DNA from: Thermohalobaculum sp039027855
GTDB taxonomy: Bacteria > Pseudomonadota > Alphaproteobacteria > Rhodobacterales > Rhodobacteraceae
Reading direction: 5' to 3'
Assembly (NCBI GenBank): GCA_039027855.1
Contig: JBCCJI010000009.1
Coordinates: 97,426-161,425, forward strand
DNA length: 64,000 nucleotides
The notes beneath the pieces were generated by a model. That model was not told the origin of the DNA, ran no database searches, and saw only the letters and a program-made list of their open reading frames with translations. Below are positions 35,451 to 44,037 of this stretch, piece by piece; positions within the stretch are counted from its first letter, which is position 1; each line of letters begins with the position of its first letter. Made by a program: the position numbers and the translations under genes.

Positions 35451-38234
35451 ATGACCCCGCCCTATGACGACCCGCCGCTGGATCTCAACCATCGCCCCGG
35501 CGATCGCGTCGCCAAGACGACCTGCTACATGTGCGCCTGCCGCTGCGGGATCGATGTACACCTGAAAGAGGGTCGGGTCACTTACATCGAGGGGAACCGC
35601 GACCACCCGGTGAACCGCGGCGTGCTCTGCGCCAAGGGATCGGCCGGGTTGAAACAGGTCACCGCCCCATCGCGCCTGACGAGCCCGATGAAGCGTGTCG
35701 GTCCCCGTGGCTCGGGCCAGTTCGAGCCGATCACCTGGGAAGAGGCTCTGGGCATCGCTACCGACTGGCTGGGCCCGATCCGGGCGAAGGACCCAAAGCG
35801 CCTCGCCTTCTTCACCGGGCGCGACCAGTCGCAAAGCTTCACGTCATTTTTCGCCCAGCAGTTCGGCACGCCGAACTACGCCGCGCATGGCGGTTTCTGC
35901 TCGGTCAACATGGCGGCGGCCGGCATCTACACCATGGGCGGCGCGTTCTGGGAGTTCGGCCAGCCCGACTGGGAGCGGACCGAGCTGTTCCTGATCTTCG
36001 GGGTGGCCGAGGACCATGACAGCAACCCGATCAAGATGGGTCTCGGCCGGCTGAAGGCGCGCGGCGCCCGGGTCATCGGCGTGAACCCCATCCGCACCGG
36101 ATACAATGCTGTGGCCGACGACTGGGTCGGCATCACGCCGGGCACCGACGGCCTGTTCATCCTGGCGCTGGTGCATGAGCTGCTGAAGGCCGGCAAGATC
36201 GACCTCGACTACCTCGCCCGCTGGACCAACGCGCCCGTGTTGGTGGATGCCGAGACCGGGCTGCTGCGGCGCGATGACGATGGCCGGCAGCTGGTGCGCG
36301 ACCGCGTGACAGGCGCGATCATGCCCTTCGACCGGCACGGCGTGCGCCCCGACCTCGCAGCGCGCGACGGCGCCGACCGCACGGTTTTCCAGCTGCTGGC
36401 CGAGCGATACCTCGCACCGCAATACGCCCCCGACGCCGTGGCCGAGCGTTGCGGCGTGCCGGCCGCGCGGATCCGTGCGATTGCGGCCGAGATCGCCGAT
36501 GTCGCCTTCAACCGCACGATCACCGTCAAACAGCCCTGGACGGACTTCCGCGGCGAGCACCACGACGAGATGGTCGGCCGGCCCGTCAGCTTCCACGCGA
36601 TGCGCGGCCTCTCGGCCCATGCCAACGGGTTTCAGACGACCCGCGCGCTGCACATGCTGCAGATCCTGATCGGTAGCGTCGAATGCCCGGGCGGCTTCCG
36701 CTTCAAGCCGCCCTATCCCAAGCCCGTCGAGGCGCATCCGACGCCCCACTGCAAATGCCAGCCCGACTGCCCGCTGAACGGCCCGCATCTGGGCTTCCCG
36801 CGCGGGCCCGAAGACCTGGCGCTGGCCGATGACGGCAGCCCGGCCCGCATCGACAAGGCGTTCTCCTGGGAGAACCCGATGTCGGTGCATGGGCTCATGC
36901 ACATGGTGATCTCCAACGCCCATGCGGGCGATCCCTACGAGATCGACACGCTGTTTCTCTACATGGCCAACATGGCCTGGAACTCGTCGATGAACGTGCC
37001 CGAGGTCATGCATATGCTGACCGACACGCGCGAGGACGGTGAGTATGTGATCCCGCGGATCATCTACGCCGATGCCTATGCCTCCGAGATGGTCGCCTAT
37101 GCCGACCTTATCCTGCCCGACACGACCTATCTGGAACGTCACGACTGCATCAGCCTGCTCGATCGCCCGATCTCCGAGGCCGAAGCCGCGGCCGATGCGA
37201 TCCGCTGGCCGGTGGTGGAGCCCGACCGCGATGTGCGCGGGTTCCAGAGCGTGCTGATCGACCTCGCTAACCGGCTCGGCCTGCCGGGCTTTGTCGATGG
37301 CAACGGCGAGGGGATCTACGAGGATTACGCCGATTATATCCTGCGCCATGAGCGCCGGCCGGGGATCGGCCCGCTGATGGGCTATCGCGGCAATGGCGAC
37401 CAGACCGGGCGGGGCCATCCGAACCCCGACCAGCTGGAGCGCTATATCGCGGCCGGCGGCTTCCACCTCGCGCACATCCCCGAGGAGGCGCTGTACTACA
37501 AACCCTGGAACAAGGCCTACCAGGATTGGGCCGTGGGCCTTGGCCTCTATGACAAGCCGCAGCCCTATATCTTCCAGCTTTATTGCGAGCCGCTTCGGAA
37601 GTTCCAACGCGCGGCCGAGGGGCACGGCGAGCGTCAGCCGCCCGATCATCTGCGCGACCGACTGCAGCGCTGTCTCGACCCGCTGCCGATCTGGTATGCG
37701 CCCGAAAGCGTCGGGGGCCAGGCTTCGGCGGCGGCCGAGGCTGCGGCCTATCCGATCCACGCGCTGACCCAGCGGCCGGCGGCGATGTACCATTCCTGGG
37801 GCTCGCAGAACGCCTGGCTCCGCCAGATCCACGGTGCCAATCCGCTTTATGTGCCCGATGCCGTCTGGCAGGCGGAGGGGTTCGAGGACGGCGACTGGGC
37901 CCGGGTGCGCTCTCCCCATGGCGAGATCGTCGTGCCCGTCGCCCGGCAATCGGCGCTGAATGCCCACACCGTCTGGACCTGGAACGCCATCGGCAAGCGT
38001 AAGGGCACCTGGGCGCTCGACCCCGCCGCGCCGGAGGCGACCGAGGGCTTCCTGATGAACCACCTGATCGGCACGCTGCTGCCGCCTAAGGGCGACGGCC
38101 ACCGCTGGGCCAACAGCGACCCGATCACCGGTCAGGCCGCCTGGTTCGACCTCCGCGTCTCCATCGAAAAGGTTGCCCCCCGCGCCCTGTCCGAACCCCA
38201 GTTCCCGGCGCTCCCCGCGCCGCCCCGCGGCTGA
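35451..38234 (+). CDS. soeA: Sulfite dehydrogenase-type molybdopterin subunit (SoeA)
   Basis: A 927-residue DMSO-reductase-family oxidoreductase. An N-terminal [4Fe-4S] site is formed by Cys25, Cys28, Cys32 and Cys60 (TTCYMCACRCG and GVLCAKGS). Mo-bisMGD domains follow, with HGGFCSVNMAAAG at about residue 145, and the C-terminal dinucleotide-binding domain contains YHSWGSQNAWLRQIHG. No Tat signal is present, so the active site should face the cytoplasm, as reported for SoeABC. Identification as SoeA is supported by its position behind xsc, which releases sulfite, and by the soeB and soeC partners. Related polysulfide or thiosulfate reductases cannot be excluded by sequence alone. GGAGG 9 nt upstream fixes the start. 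Confidence 0.82.
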   Translation: MTPPYDDPPLDLNHRPGDRVAKTTCYMCACRCGIDVHLKEGRVTYIEGNRDHPVNRGVLCAKGSAGLKQVTAPSRLTSPMKRVGPRGSGQFEPITWEEALGIATDWLGPIRAKDPKRLAFFTGRDQSQSFTSFFAQQFGTPNYAAHGGFCSVNMAAAGIYTMGGAFWEFGQPDWERTELFLIFGVAEDHDSNPIKMGLGRLKARGARVIGVNPIRTGYNAVADDWVGITPGTDGLFILALVHELLKAGKIDLDYLARWTNAPVLVDAETGLLRRDDDGRQLVRDRVTGAIMPFDRHGVRPDLAARDGADRTVFQLLAERYLAPQYAPDAVAERCGVPAARIRAIAAEIADVAFNRTITVKQPWTDFRGEHHDEMVGRPVSFHAMRGLSAHANGFQTTRALHMLQILIGSVECPGGFRFKPPYPKPVEAHPTPHCKCQPDCPLNGPHLGFPRGPEDLALADDGSPARIDKAFSWENPMSVHGLMHMVISNAHAGDPYEIDTLFLYMANMAWNSSMNVPEVMHMLTDTREDGEYVIPRIIYADAYASEMVAYADLILPDTTYLERHDCISLLDRPISEAEAAADAIRWPVVEPDRDVRGFQSVLIDLANRLGLPGFVDGNGEGIYEDYADYILRHERRPGIGPLMGYRGNGDQTGRGHPNPDQLERYIAAGGFHLAHIPEEALYYKPWNKAYQDWAVGLGLYDKPQPYIFQLYCEPLRKFQRAAEGHGERQPPDHLRDRLQRCLDPLPIWYAPESVGGQASAAAEAAAYPIHALTQRPAAMYHSWGSQNAWLRQIHGANPLYVPDAVWQAEGFEDGDWARVRSPHGEIVVPVARQSALNAHTVWTWNAIGKRKGTWALDPAAPEATEGFLMNHLIGTLLPPKGDGHRWANSDPITGQAAWFDLRVSIEKVAPRALSEPQFPALPAPPRG

Positions 38235-38238
38235 TCGG

Positions 38239-38787
38239 ATGGTCGTGATGGTCGACACCGAAGACGCGTGGGAGATCGCGGTGTGGTGTCCGGAGAGCGA
38301 AACGTTTCGTCCACCCGCCGCGAACGCGGCGTTCGACGTGCTGATGGTTGAGGCCAGCCTAACTGTCGACGCGACGATGCAGGGCATCAATGACCGTTTC
38401 GAGATCGAGCACGGCAGTGGGCGCTGGGACTGCGATCCCTTCCTCGGGACGCTCCGCTTCACCACGTCCGAGGGGCGGGTTTGCGAAGGGCCTTTCGATC
38501 GTTTGGGGACCTGGTCGGTCGAGCGCAAGACCTTCAGATTGGGGTGGGACCATCCCTTCGCGACACCGCCGATCCGTGGCGGCGCCGAACGCGTGCTGGC
38601 CAAGGGCGAGGAGATCGTCGCAGAGGTGCTGACGACCAGATATCTGCGGCTCGGTCAGGACGAAGTTGAGCATCTCGCCAAGCTCACGGCGTTTCTGTCC
38701 GACCTGCCCGCGGTCTATCGCGGCTGGGCAGACGAAAACCTGATCCTGTACATGGCCTTTGCCGAACCCAGCTGGAGGGACGCATGA
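38239..38787 (+). CDS. Unrecognised protein encoded between soeA and soeB (possibly DUF6882-like)
   Basis: A 182-residue soluble, acidic, Trp-rich protein with no signal peptide or membrane helix. The middle reads GPFDRLGTWSVERKTFRLGW followed by DHPF, and the C-terminus VYRGWADENLILYMAFAEPS. This pattern faintly recalls DUF6882 proteins (their LGSxS...WxWaWaN core), but I am not sure. It begins 4 bp after the soeA stop, and its own stop overlaps the soeB start (ATGA), so it is translated with the Soe subunits. Such placement suggests a chaperone, maturation factor or regulator of the enzyme. Codon use is like that of its neighbours. Confidence 0.75.
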   Translation: MVVMVDTEDAWEIAVWCPESETFRPPAANAAFDVLMVEASLTVDATMQGINDRFEIEHGSGRWDCDPFLGTLRFTTSEGRVCEGPFDRLGTWSVERKTFRLGWDHPFATPPIRGGAERVLAKGEEIVAEVLTTRYLRLGQDEVEHLAKLTAFLSDLPAVYRGWADENLILYMAFAEPSWRDA

Positions 38788-39620
38788 CCGCGCTGCCTGG
38801 CGAGACCCATCGCAAGATGGGGCTGGTGATCGACCTCGATACCTGTGTCGGCTGCCATGCCTGCGTGATCGCCTGCAAGGGGTGGAACGATCAGGGCTAT
38901 GGCGCGCCGCTGTCGGACGAGGACCCCTACGGCCCCGACGTGCTCGGCACCTTCCTGAACCGGGTGCATGCCTTCGAGGTGGTGCCCGACGGCCATGACG
39001 GGCCGATCTCGTCCTTCTCCTGCGGTGAGGCGGCGGCGAGCGGTCTGCCGGGGCACCTCGCCCCACCGGCGCAGGCCAAGACGGTGCATTTCCCGAAATC
39101 CTGCCTGCATTGCGAGGATGCGCCCTGCGTCACCGTCTGCCCGACCGGCGCGAGCTACAAGCGCGTCGAGGACGGCATCGTGCTGGTGAACGAGGACGAT
39201 TGCATGGGCTGCGGCCTCTGCGCCTGGGCTTGCCCTTACGGCGCGCGCGAGCTCGACCTTGCGGCAGGCGTCATGAAGAAATGCACGCTCTGCGTCGACC
39301 GGATCTACAATGAGACGCTGGCCGAGGAGGACCGGGTGCCGGCCTGCGTGCGCACCTGCCCGGCCGGGGCGCGCCATTTCGGCGATTTGGCTGATCCCGA
39401 CAGCGATGTGAGCCGCCTGGTCGCTGAGCGGGGTGGCATCGGCCTGATGCCCGAGCAGGAAACGCGGCCGGTGAACAAGTATCTGCCGCCGCGCCCGCGC
39501 GACAGCGGCGGCGATGCCCCGGCGCTGACACCGGTCGCGACGGCCTGTGGCGAGGAGGCGGCTGAGGGCGAGATGGCGCCGTGGCTCGCCTGGCTGGATC
39601 GCACGCTGGAGCGGATCTGA
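38784..39620 (+). CDS. soeB: Sulfite dehydrogenase iron-sulfur subunit (SoeB)
   Basis: A 278-residue ferredoxin-like electron-transfer subunit with 16 cysteines in four [4Fe-4S] motifs: CVGCHACVIACKGW near residue 21; CLHCEDAPCVTVCPTGA near 110; CMGCGLCAWACPYGA near 140; and CTLCVDRI paired with CVRTCPAGA near 172-195. An insertion between the first two clusters contains GHDGPISSF. The last 55 residues are Pro/Ala/Glu-rich. It passes electrons from SoeA to SoeC. ATGA overlap upstream and TGATG overlap with soeC downstream. Confidence 0.87.
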   Translation: MTALPGETHRKMGLVIDLDTCVGCHACVIACKGWNDQGYGAPLSDEDPYGPDVLGTFLNRVHAFEVVPDGHDGPISSFSCGEAAASGLPGHLAPPAQAKTVHFPKSCLHCEDAPCVTVCPTGASYKRVEDGIVLVNEDDCMGCGLCAWACPYGARELDLAAGVMKKCTLCVDRIYNETLAEEDRVPACVRTCPAGARHFGDLADPDSDVSRLVAERGGIGLMPEQETRPVNKYLPPRPRDSGGDAPALTPVATACGEEAAEGEMAPWLAWLDRTLERI

Positions 39621-40492
39621 TGCATCCCGCGCCGTCGATCATCGTCTTCACCGTGTTCTCGGGCCTCGGCTTCGGCCTGCTGGCCTGGCTTGGCGCGGGA
39701 TTTCTCGCACCCACCGGCTGGGCGGCCTTCGCGCACTATGCGCTCGCTTTCGCGCTGGCCGGGGGCGGGCTGATCGCGGCGACCTTCCACCTCGCCAACC
39801 CGCGCAATGCGGTAAAATCGTTCAGCCAGTGGCGCACAAGCTGGCTCTCGCGCGAGGCGGTGCTGGCGGCGGCCACCATGGCGGTGATGGGCCTGCAGGC
39901 GGCGCTGTCGGTGTTTGCAGCGCCGGTTGCGGCGCTCGGCTGGCTCGGTGCGGGGCTGGCGGTGGCGACGGTCTATGCCACGGCGATGATCTATGGCCAG
40001 CTCCGCAGTGTGCCGCGCTGGCACCAGCCGCTGACCCCCGTTCTGTTTGTCGTCATGGCGCTTGGCGGCGGTGCGCTGCTGGCGGGGCAGGTGCTGGTGG
40101 CGCTGATCCTGTTGCCGCTGGCGGCGCTGGTGCAGATCGCTGTCTGGCTGGTCGGCGATGGGCGCTTTGCCGCCGCCGGATCGACGATGGAGAGCGCGAC
40201 GGGCCTCGGCAGCATGGGCCGCGTGCGCCTGCTGGAGCCGCCCCATACCGGCGAGAACTACCTGCTGAGGGAAATGGTCCACGTCGTGGCCCGGCGCCAC
40301 GCCGTGAGACTCCGCTGGATCGCGCTCGCCGCCATGGCACCGCTGCCGGTGCTGATGCTGCTGGCGACCGGTGGCGGGACAGTCGCCGCGACGCTCGCCG
40401 CGCTTTGCCATCTGGCCGGGGCCCTGGCCGCGCGCTGGTTGTTTTTTGCCGAGGCCGAGCACGTCGTCGGGCTCTACTACGGCAAGCGCTGA
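39620..40492 (+). CDS. soeC: Sulfite dehydrogenase membrane anchor (SoeC, DmsC-like)
   Basis: A 290-residue integral membrane protein with eight predicted helices; the first is SIIVFTVFSGLGFGLLAWLG (about residues 6-25). The family motif HLANPRNAVKSFSQWRTSWLSRE follows the second helix, and a loop with LLEPPHTGENYLLREM lies about two-thirds along. It anchors SoeAB and hands electrons to quinone. The start codon overlaps the soeB stop (TGATG). No transcription terminator with a T-run is seen; a hairpin-rich element begins about 35 bp downstream. Confidence 0.87.
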   Translation: MHPAPSIIVFTVFSGLGFGLLAWLGAGFLAPTGWAAFAHYALAFALAGGGLIAATFHLANPRNAVKSFSQWRTSWLSREAVLAAATMAVMGLQAALSVFAAPVAALGWLGAGLAVATVYATAMIYGQLRSVPRWHQPLTPVLFVVMALGGGALLAGQVLVALILLPLAALVQIAVWLVGDGRFAAAGSTMESATGLGSMGRVRLLEPPHTGENYLLREMVHVVARRHAVRLRWIALAAMAPLPVLMLLATGGGTVAATLAALCHLAGALAARWLFFAEAEHVVGLYYGKR

Positions 40493-40846
40493 CCTCACCC
40501 TCTTTTGCTTGTCGGGGAACGCGCCAGCGGGGCGTTGAGCCCCACCGGCACGTGTCGGCCAAGCCGACGGCCCGGCCGCGGCATCCATGCGCCACTCGGG
40601 ACGTGCGGGCTGTTGGTGCTGATGCCTGGGGGGCTGGGGAGAAGCCGCGAGGGCTTCTGATCGAGCATCCGGCAGCGATGGGCCGCCTCAAGGGCAAGCG
40701 GGCGCTGCCCGTCGCTGGCGCGACCCTTGACCCGGCCCATCGCTGCCTTTCTACGCCGTTTCCGGTCCGGGAGATCGTGGCGATGGTTGAGGGGAGGGCG
40801 TGAAAAATCCTTGCGAAATTTCACGCCTTCTGACTGAAATTCATGG
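40493..40846. other. Intergenic region between soeC and the XRE-cupin gene
   Basis: No protein-coding gene is supported here. It holds the inverted copy of the 43-nt two-hairpin element (40528-40570) and, at its 3' end, AT-rich sequence with an operator-like inverted repeat. The middle (40600-40790) is ordinary GC-rich sequence in which I see no motif. Confidence 0.5.
40528..40570 (-). repeat. Two-hairpin intergenic element, copy A
   Basis: Read on the minus strand: CCGTCGGC-TTG-GCCGAC, 10 nt, then GGGGC-TCAAC-GCCCC-G. The first stem (GTCGGC/GCCGAC) has a 3-nt loop and the second (GGGGC/GCCCC) a 5-nt loop. A second copy of identical length and layout lies at 48252-48294 on the plus strand. 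The two match at about 33 of 43 positions, with nearly all differences in loops and spacer. Confidence 0.65.
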
Positions 40847-40860
40847 ATGGTTTTTCACGC
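40798..40860. promoter_or_regulatory. Inverted-repeat operator candidate at the XRE-cupin start
   Basis: GCGTGAAAAA at 40798-40807 and its exact complement TTTTTCACGC at 40851-40860 flank a palindromic GAAATTTC at 40815-40822 and a TGAAATTCA at 40834-40842. All share a GTGAAAw core. The right arm overlaps codons 2-5 of the regulator gene, as expected for an autoregulatory operator that blocks transcription or loops across the promoter. Confidence 0.5.
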
Positions 40861-41458
40861 GGTATCCGAGTCGCCCGACGACGTCGCTGAAAGCGAGCCG
40901 GCACCTATCACCGGCACGCTTGGCGCGGATCTGAGGGCACTGCGGACCGCCCGCGGATTGACACTCGGTGAGATGGCCGAAGCGCTCGGTCGCTCGGTCG
41001 GCTGGCTCTCCCAGGTCGAGCGCGACATCTCCACGCCGCGCATGCGCGATATCGAGGCGATGGCCCGGGTGCTTGGCGTCTCGCGCTCGATCCTGTTCGG
41101 CGCGGCTGCTCCGCGCGATGGTGAGGCGGGGCGGATCGTGCGCGCCGATACCCGCCGCGTGCTGGGCGAGCGTCACGGTGGCCTCGTGGAAAGCCTGCTC
41201 TCGCCGGACCTGACCGATGATTTCGAGGTGATCCACTCGACCTTCCAACCCGGCAGCGCCCGCCACGAGCCGATCGAGCGGCCGACGCAGGAGCTTGCCT
41301 ACCTCGTTTCCGGCAAGCTCGACGTCTGGCTGGGTGAGAACCGCTTCACCCTCGGCCCCGGCGACAGCCTCCGCGTGCGCGGCGAGCGTCTGCGCTGGGC
41401 CAACCCATACGACACGCCGGCGATCGCGATCTGGGTGATCGCGCCGCCGGTCTACTGA
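40847..41458 (+). CDS. XRE-family regulator with C-terminal cupin
   Basis: A 203-residue protein. The helix-turn-helix is at about residues 25-80 (LRALRTARGLTLGEMAEALG, then SVGWLSQVERDISTPRMRDI), and the cupin sensor is at about 130-200 (QELAYLVSGKLDVWLGENRF, GPGDSLRVRGERLRWANPYD). This PuuR-like layout usually controls amine or amino-acid catabolism in response to a small ligand. It precedes the FAD/GcvT demethylase gene by about 60 bp and is probably its regulator and its own. Confidence 0.88.
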   Translation: MVFHAVSESPDDVAESEPAPITGTLGADLRALRTARGLTLGEMAEALGRSVGWLSQVERDISTPRMRDIEAMARVLGVSRSILFGAAAPRDGEAGRIVRADTRRVLGERHGGLVESLLSPDLTDDFEVIHSTFQPGSARHEPIERPTQELAYLVSGKLDVWLGENRFTLGPGDSLRVRGERLRWANPYDTPAIAIWVIAPPVY

Positions 41459-41519
41459 CCGTTCTTCCACCCGGCACTGCCGGCCCACGACCAACGCGCC
41501 CCGAAAAGGAGCCCCGCCC

Positions 41520-43964
41520 ATGGCTGATTTCCCCACCACCGCCCCCGTCGTCATCATCGGTGGCGGCGCCGTCGGTGTCTCGACGCTGTATCATCTGGGC
41601 GAGATGGGGCTCACCGGCTGCGTGCTGCTTGAGAAGAACGAACTGACCGCGGGATCGACCTGGCACGCCGCCGGCAACTGCCCCAACTTCAGTGCCAACT
41701 GGGCCGTGCTGCAGATGCAGCGCTATGGCCTCGCGCTGTACCGGGAGCTGGCCGAGAAGGTCGACTACCCGATGAACTACCACGTGACCGGCTCGGTGCG
41801 TCTCGCCCATGGGCTGGAGCGGATGCGCGAGTTCGAGCATGTGGCCAGCATGGGTCGCAGCGAAGGGCTGCAGATGGACATCCTGACGCCGGCCGAGATG
41901 GTTGAGCGTCACCCCTTTATGGAAACGCATGATCTGGCCGGCGGGCTGTGGGATCCACTGGATGGGGATATCGACCCCGCGCAGCTGACCCAGGCGCTGG
42001 CCAAGGGTGCGCGGATGCATGGCCAGAACATCCAGCGTTTCTGCCCCGCGACGGGCGTTAGCCGTTCGGGCGGCGAATGGGTGGTGCATACGCCGAAGGG
42101 CGATATCCGCTGCGAGAAGGTGGTGAATGCCGCCGGATACTACGCCGCGCGGGTCAGCGACTGGTTTGTGTCCCATGGCGGGCGGCGCACCCCGCTGGTG
42201 GTCATGAGCCACCAGTATTTCCTGACCGAGGAGATCCCAGAGGTCGCCGCCTGGACGGCCGAGACCGGGCACAAGCTGCCGCTGCTCCGCGATGTCGACA
42301 GCTCGTATTACCTCCGCCAGGACAAGAACGGCCTGAACCTCGGCCCCTATGAGCGGAACTGCCGGGCGCATTGGACGACGAGCGACGATCCCATGCCCGA
42401 CGATTTCTCGTTCCAGCTCTATCCCGACGATCTCGACCGGCTGGAGTGGTATATCGAAGACGCGATGGCCCGGGTGCCGCTGCTCGGGACGCAGGGCGTG
42501 GGGCGTGTGATCAACGGGCCAATCCCGTACGCGCCGGATGGCCATCCCATGGTTGGCCCAATGCCGGGCGTCACCAACGCGTTCGAAGCGCATTCCTTCA
42601 CCTTCGGCATCGCCCAGGGGGGCGGCGCGGGCAAGGTCGCGGCCGAGTGGATCGTGAACGGCGGGACCGAGGCGGACATGTGGTCGGTCGATCCTCGCCG
42701 CTTCACCGGCCATTGCGACGACGCCTATGCCGAGGCCAAGGGCATGGAGGTCTATGGCCACGAATACGCGATGCATTTCCCGCATCACGAATGGCCGGCC
42801 GGGCGGGGCCTGAAGTTCTCGGGCGCCCATGACCGCATGGCGGCTGCGGGCGCTCAGTTCGGCGCCTTCAACGGCTGGGAGCGGGCGGTTTGGTTCGCCG
42901 AGGCGGGCGACGACACCGGGCATGACGCGACGCAGACCTGGAGCCGCCAGGGCCCCTGGGAACTGCGGGTCCGCGGCGAGGTGGAGGCCGTGCGCGATGG
43001 CTGCGGCGTGATCGCGATCCCGGGCTTCTCGCGCTTCGAGGTCACCGGCGAGGGCGCGGCCGAGGGCCTGCGCGGCTTGATCGCCGGCGCGCTGCCTAAG
43101 GTCGGGCGCCTGACGCTCGGCTATTTCCCCGACCCGCGCGGGCGGATTCTGACCGAGATGTCAGTGGTGCGGAAGGGCGAGGACACCTTTGAGTTGATCA
43201 CCGCGGCGCTCGCGCAGTGGCACGACCGCGACGTGCTGCGCGCGGGTCTGCCGGCGGGTGTCGCCATCGAGGATGCGACCGAGAAGCGTGAGGCGCTGCT
43301 GGTCACAGGGCCTCGCTCGCGCGAGGTGCTGTCGGCGATCACCGATGGCGACCTGTCGCTCGGCTGGTTGACCCATCACGAGGCGACGGTGGCCGGCCGG
43401 CCGGTGCGTCTGCTGCGTGTCTCCTTCGCCGGTGAACTGGGTTGGGAGATCCATGCCGCCCCGGCCGATGTCGGTGCGATCTGGGATGCCGTGACCGGGG
43501 CAGGGGCCACGCCCTTCGGCATGTATGCGCTGAACAGCCTGCGCATCGAAAAGGGCTATCGCGCCTGGAAGACCGATCTTTCCACCGACTATTCGATGCT
43601 GGAGGGCGGGCTCGACCGGTTCATCCGCTTCGACAAGCCCCAGGATTTCCCCGGCCGTGCGGCGCTGTTGGCCGAGAAGCAGCGGGGCCCGGCGCGCCGT
43701 TTCGCCACCATGGTGGTCGACGCGAACGGCTGCGATGCGCCGGCCATGTCGCCGATCATGCAAGGGGCCGACCGCGTGGGCGAGGTGACCTCGGGCTGCT
43801 GGGGCTACCGGGTCGAGAAGTCGATCGCCCTCGGCATGGTCCGGGCCGATCTGGCGGCGCCCGGGACCGCGCTCGAGATCGACATCTTTGGCGAGCGCCG
43901 GTCTGCCATCGTGCAACCCGACGCGCCGCTTTGGGATCCGGAGAACGCGCGCCTGCGCGCCTGA
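41520..43964 (+). CDS. Dimethylglycine/sarcosine dehydrogenase-family FAD protein with GcvT domains (first copy)
   Basis: An 814-residue protein. The N-terminal DAO domain starts with VVIIGGGAVGVSTLYHLGEM, and His49 in AGSTWHAAG matches the histidine that binds FAD covalently in dimethylglycine dehydrogenase. A short FAO_M segment and two GcvT-type tetrahydrofolate domains follow (LRVSFAGELGWEIHAAP, LNSLRIEKGYRAWKTDLS). It oxidises an N-methyl amine and transfers the formaldehyde-level carbon to THF. The residues after the His (GNCPNFSANW) differ from the second copy, so the substrate may differ. It is upstream of the mttB-like gene by about 75 bp. Confidence 0.87.
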   Translation: MADFPTTAPVVIIGGGAVGVSTLYHLGEMGLTGCVLLEKNELTAGSTWHAAGNCPNFSANWAVLQMQRYGLALYRELAEKVDYPMNYHVTGSVRLAHGLERMREFEHVASMGRSEGLQMDILTPAEMVERHPFMETHDLAGGLWDPLDGDIDPAQLTQALAKGARMHGQNIQRFCPATGVSRSGGEWVVHTPKGDIRCEKVVNAAGYYAARVSDWFVSHGGRRTPLVVMSHQYFLTEEIPEVAAWTAETGHKLPLLRDVDSSYYLRQDKNGLNLGPYERNCRAHWTTSDDPMPDDFSFQLYPDDLDRLEWYIEDAMARVPLLGTQGVGRVINGPIPYAPDGHPMVGPMPGVTNAFEAHSFTFGIAQGGGAGKVAAEWIVNGGTEADMWSVDPRRFTGHCDDAYAEAKGMEVYGHEYAMHFPHHEWPAGRGLKFSGAHDRMAAAGAQFGAFNGWERAVWFAEAGDDTGHDATQTWSRQGPWELRVRGEVEAVRDGCGVIAIPGFSRFEVTGEGAAEGLRGLIAGALPKVGRLTLGYFPDPRGRILTEMSVVRKGEDTFELITAALAQWHDRDVLRAGLPAGVAIEDATEKREALLVTGPRSREVLSAITDGDLSLGWLTHHEATVAGRPVRLLRVSFAGELGWEIHAAPADVGAIWDAVTGAGATPFGMYALNSLRIEKGYRAWKTDLSTDYSMLEGGLDRFIRFDKPQDFPGRAALLAEKQRGPARRFATMVVDANGCDAPAMSPIMQGADRVGEVTSGCWGYRVEKSIALGMVRADLAAPGTALEIDIFGERRSAIVQPDAPLWDPENARLRA

Positions 43965-44037
43965 GGCCGGCCGAAGGGGGACAGGACGACCACGCCGCCC
44001 ATAAAGGGCCGGCGCAGCGATACCGGGAGGACCAGCC

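Noticed and set aside
35844..38603. Long minus-strand open frame (over 900 codons) opposite soeA
   Set aside because: A shadow of soeA without family motifs or a ribosome binding site; the plus strand carries clear molybdoenzyme motifs.
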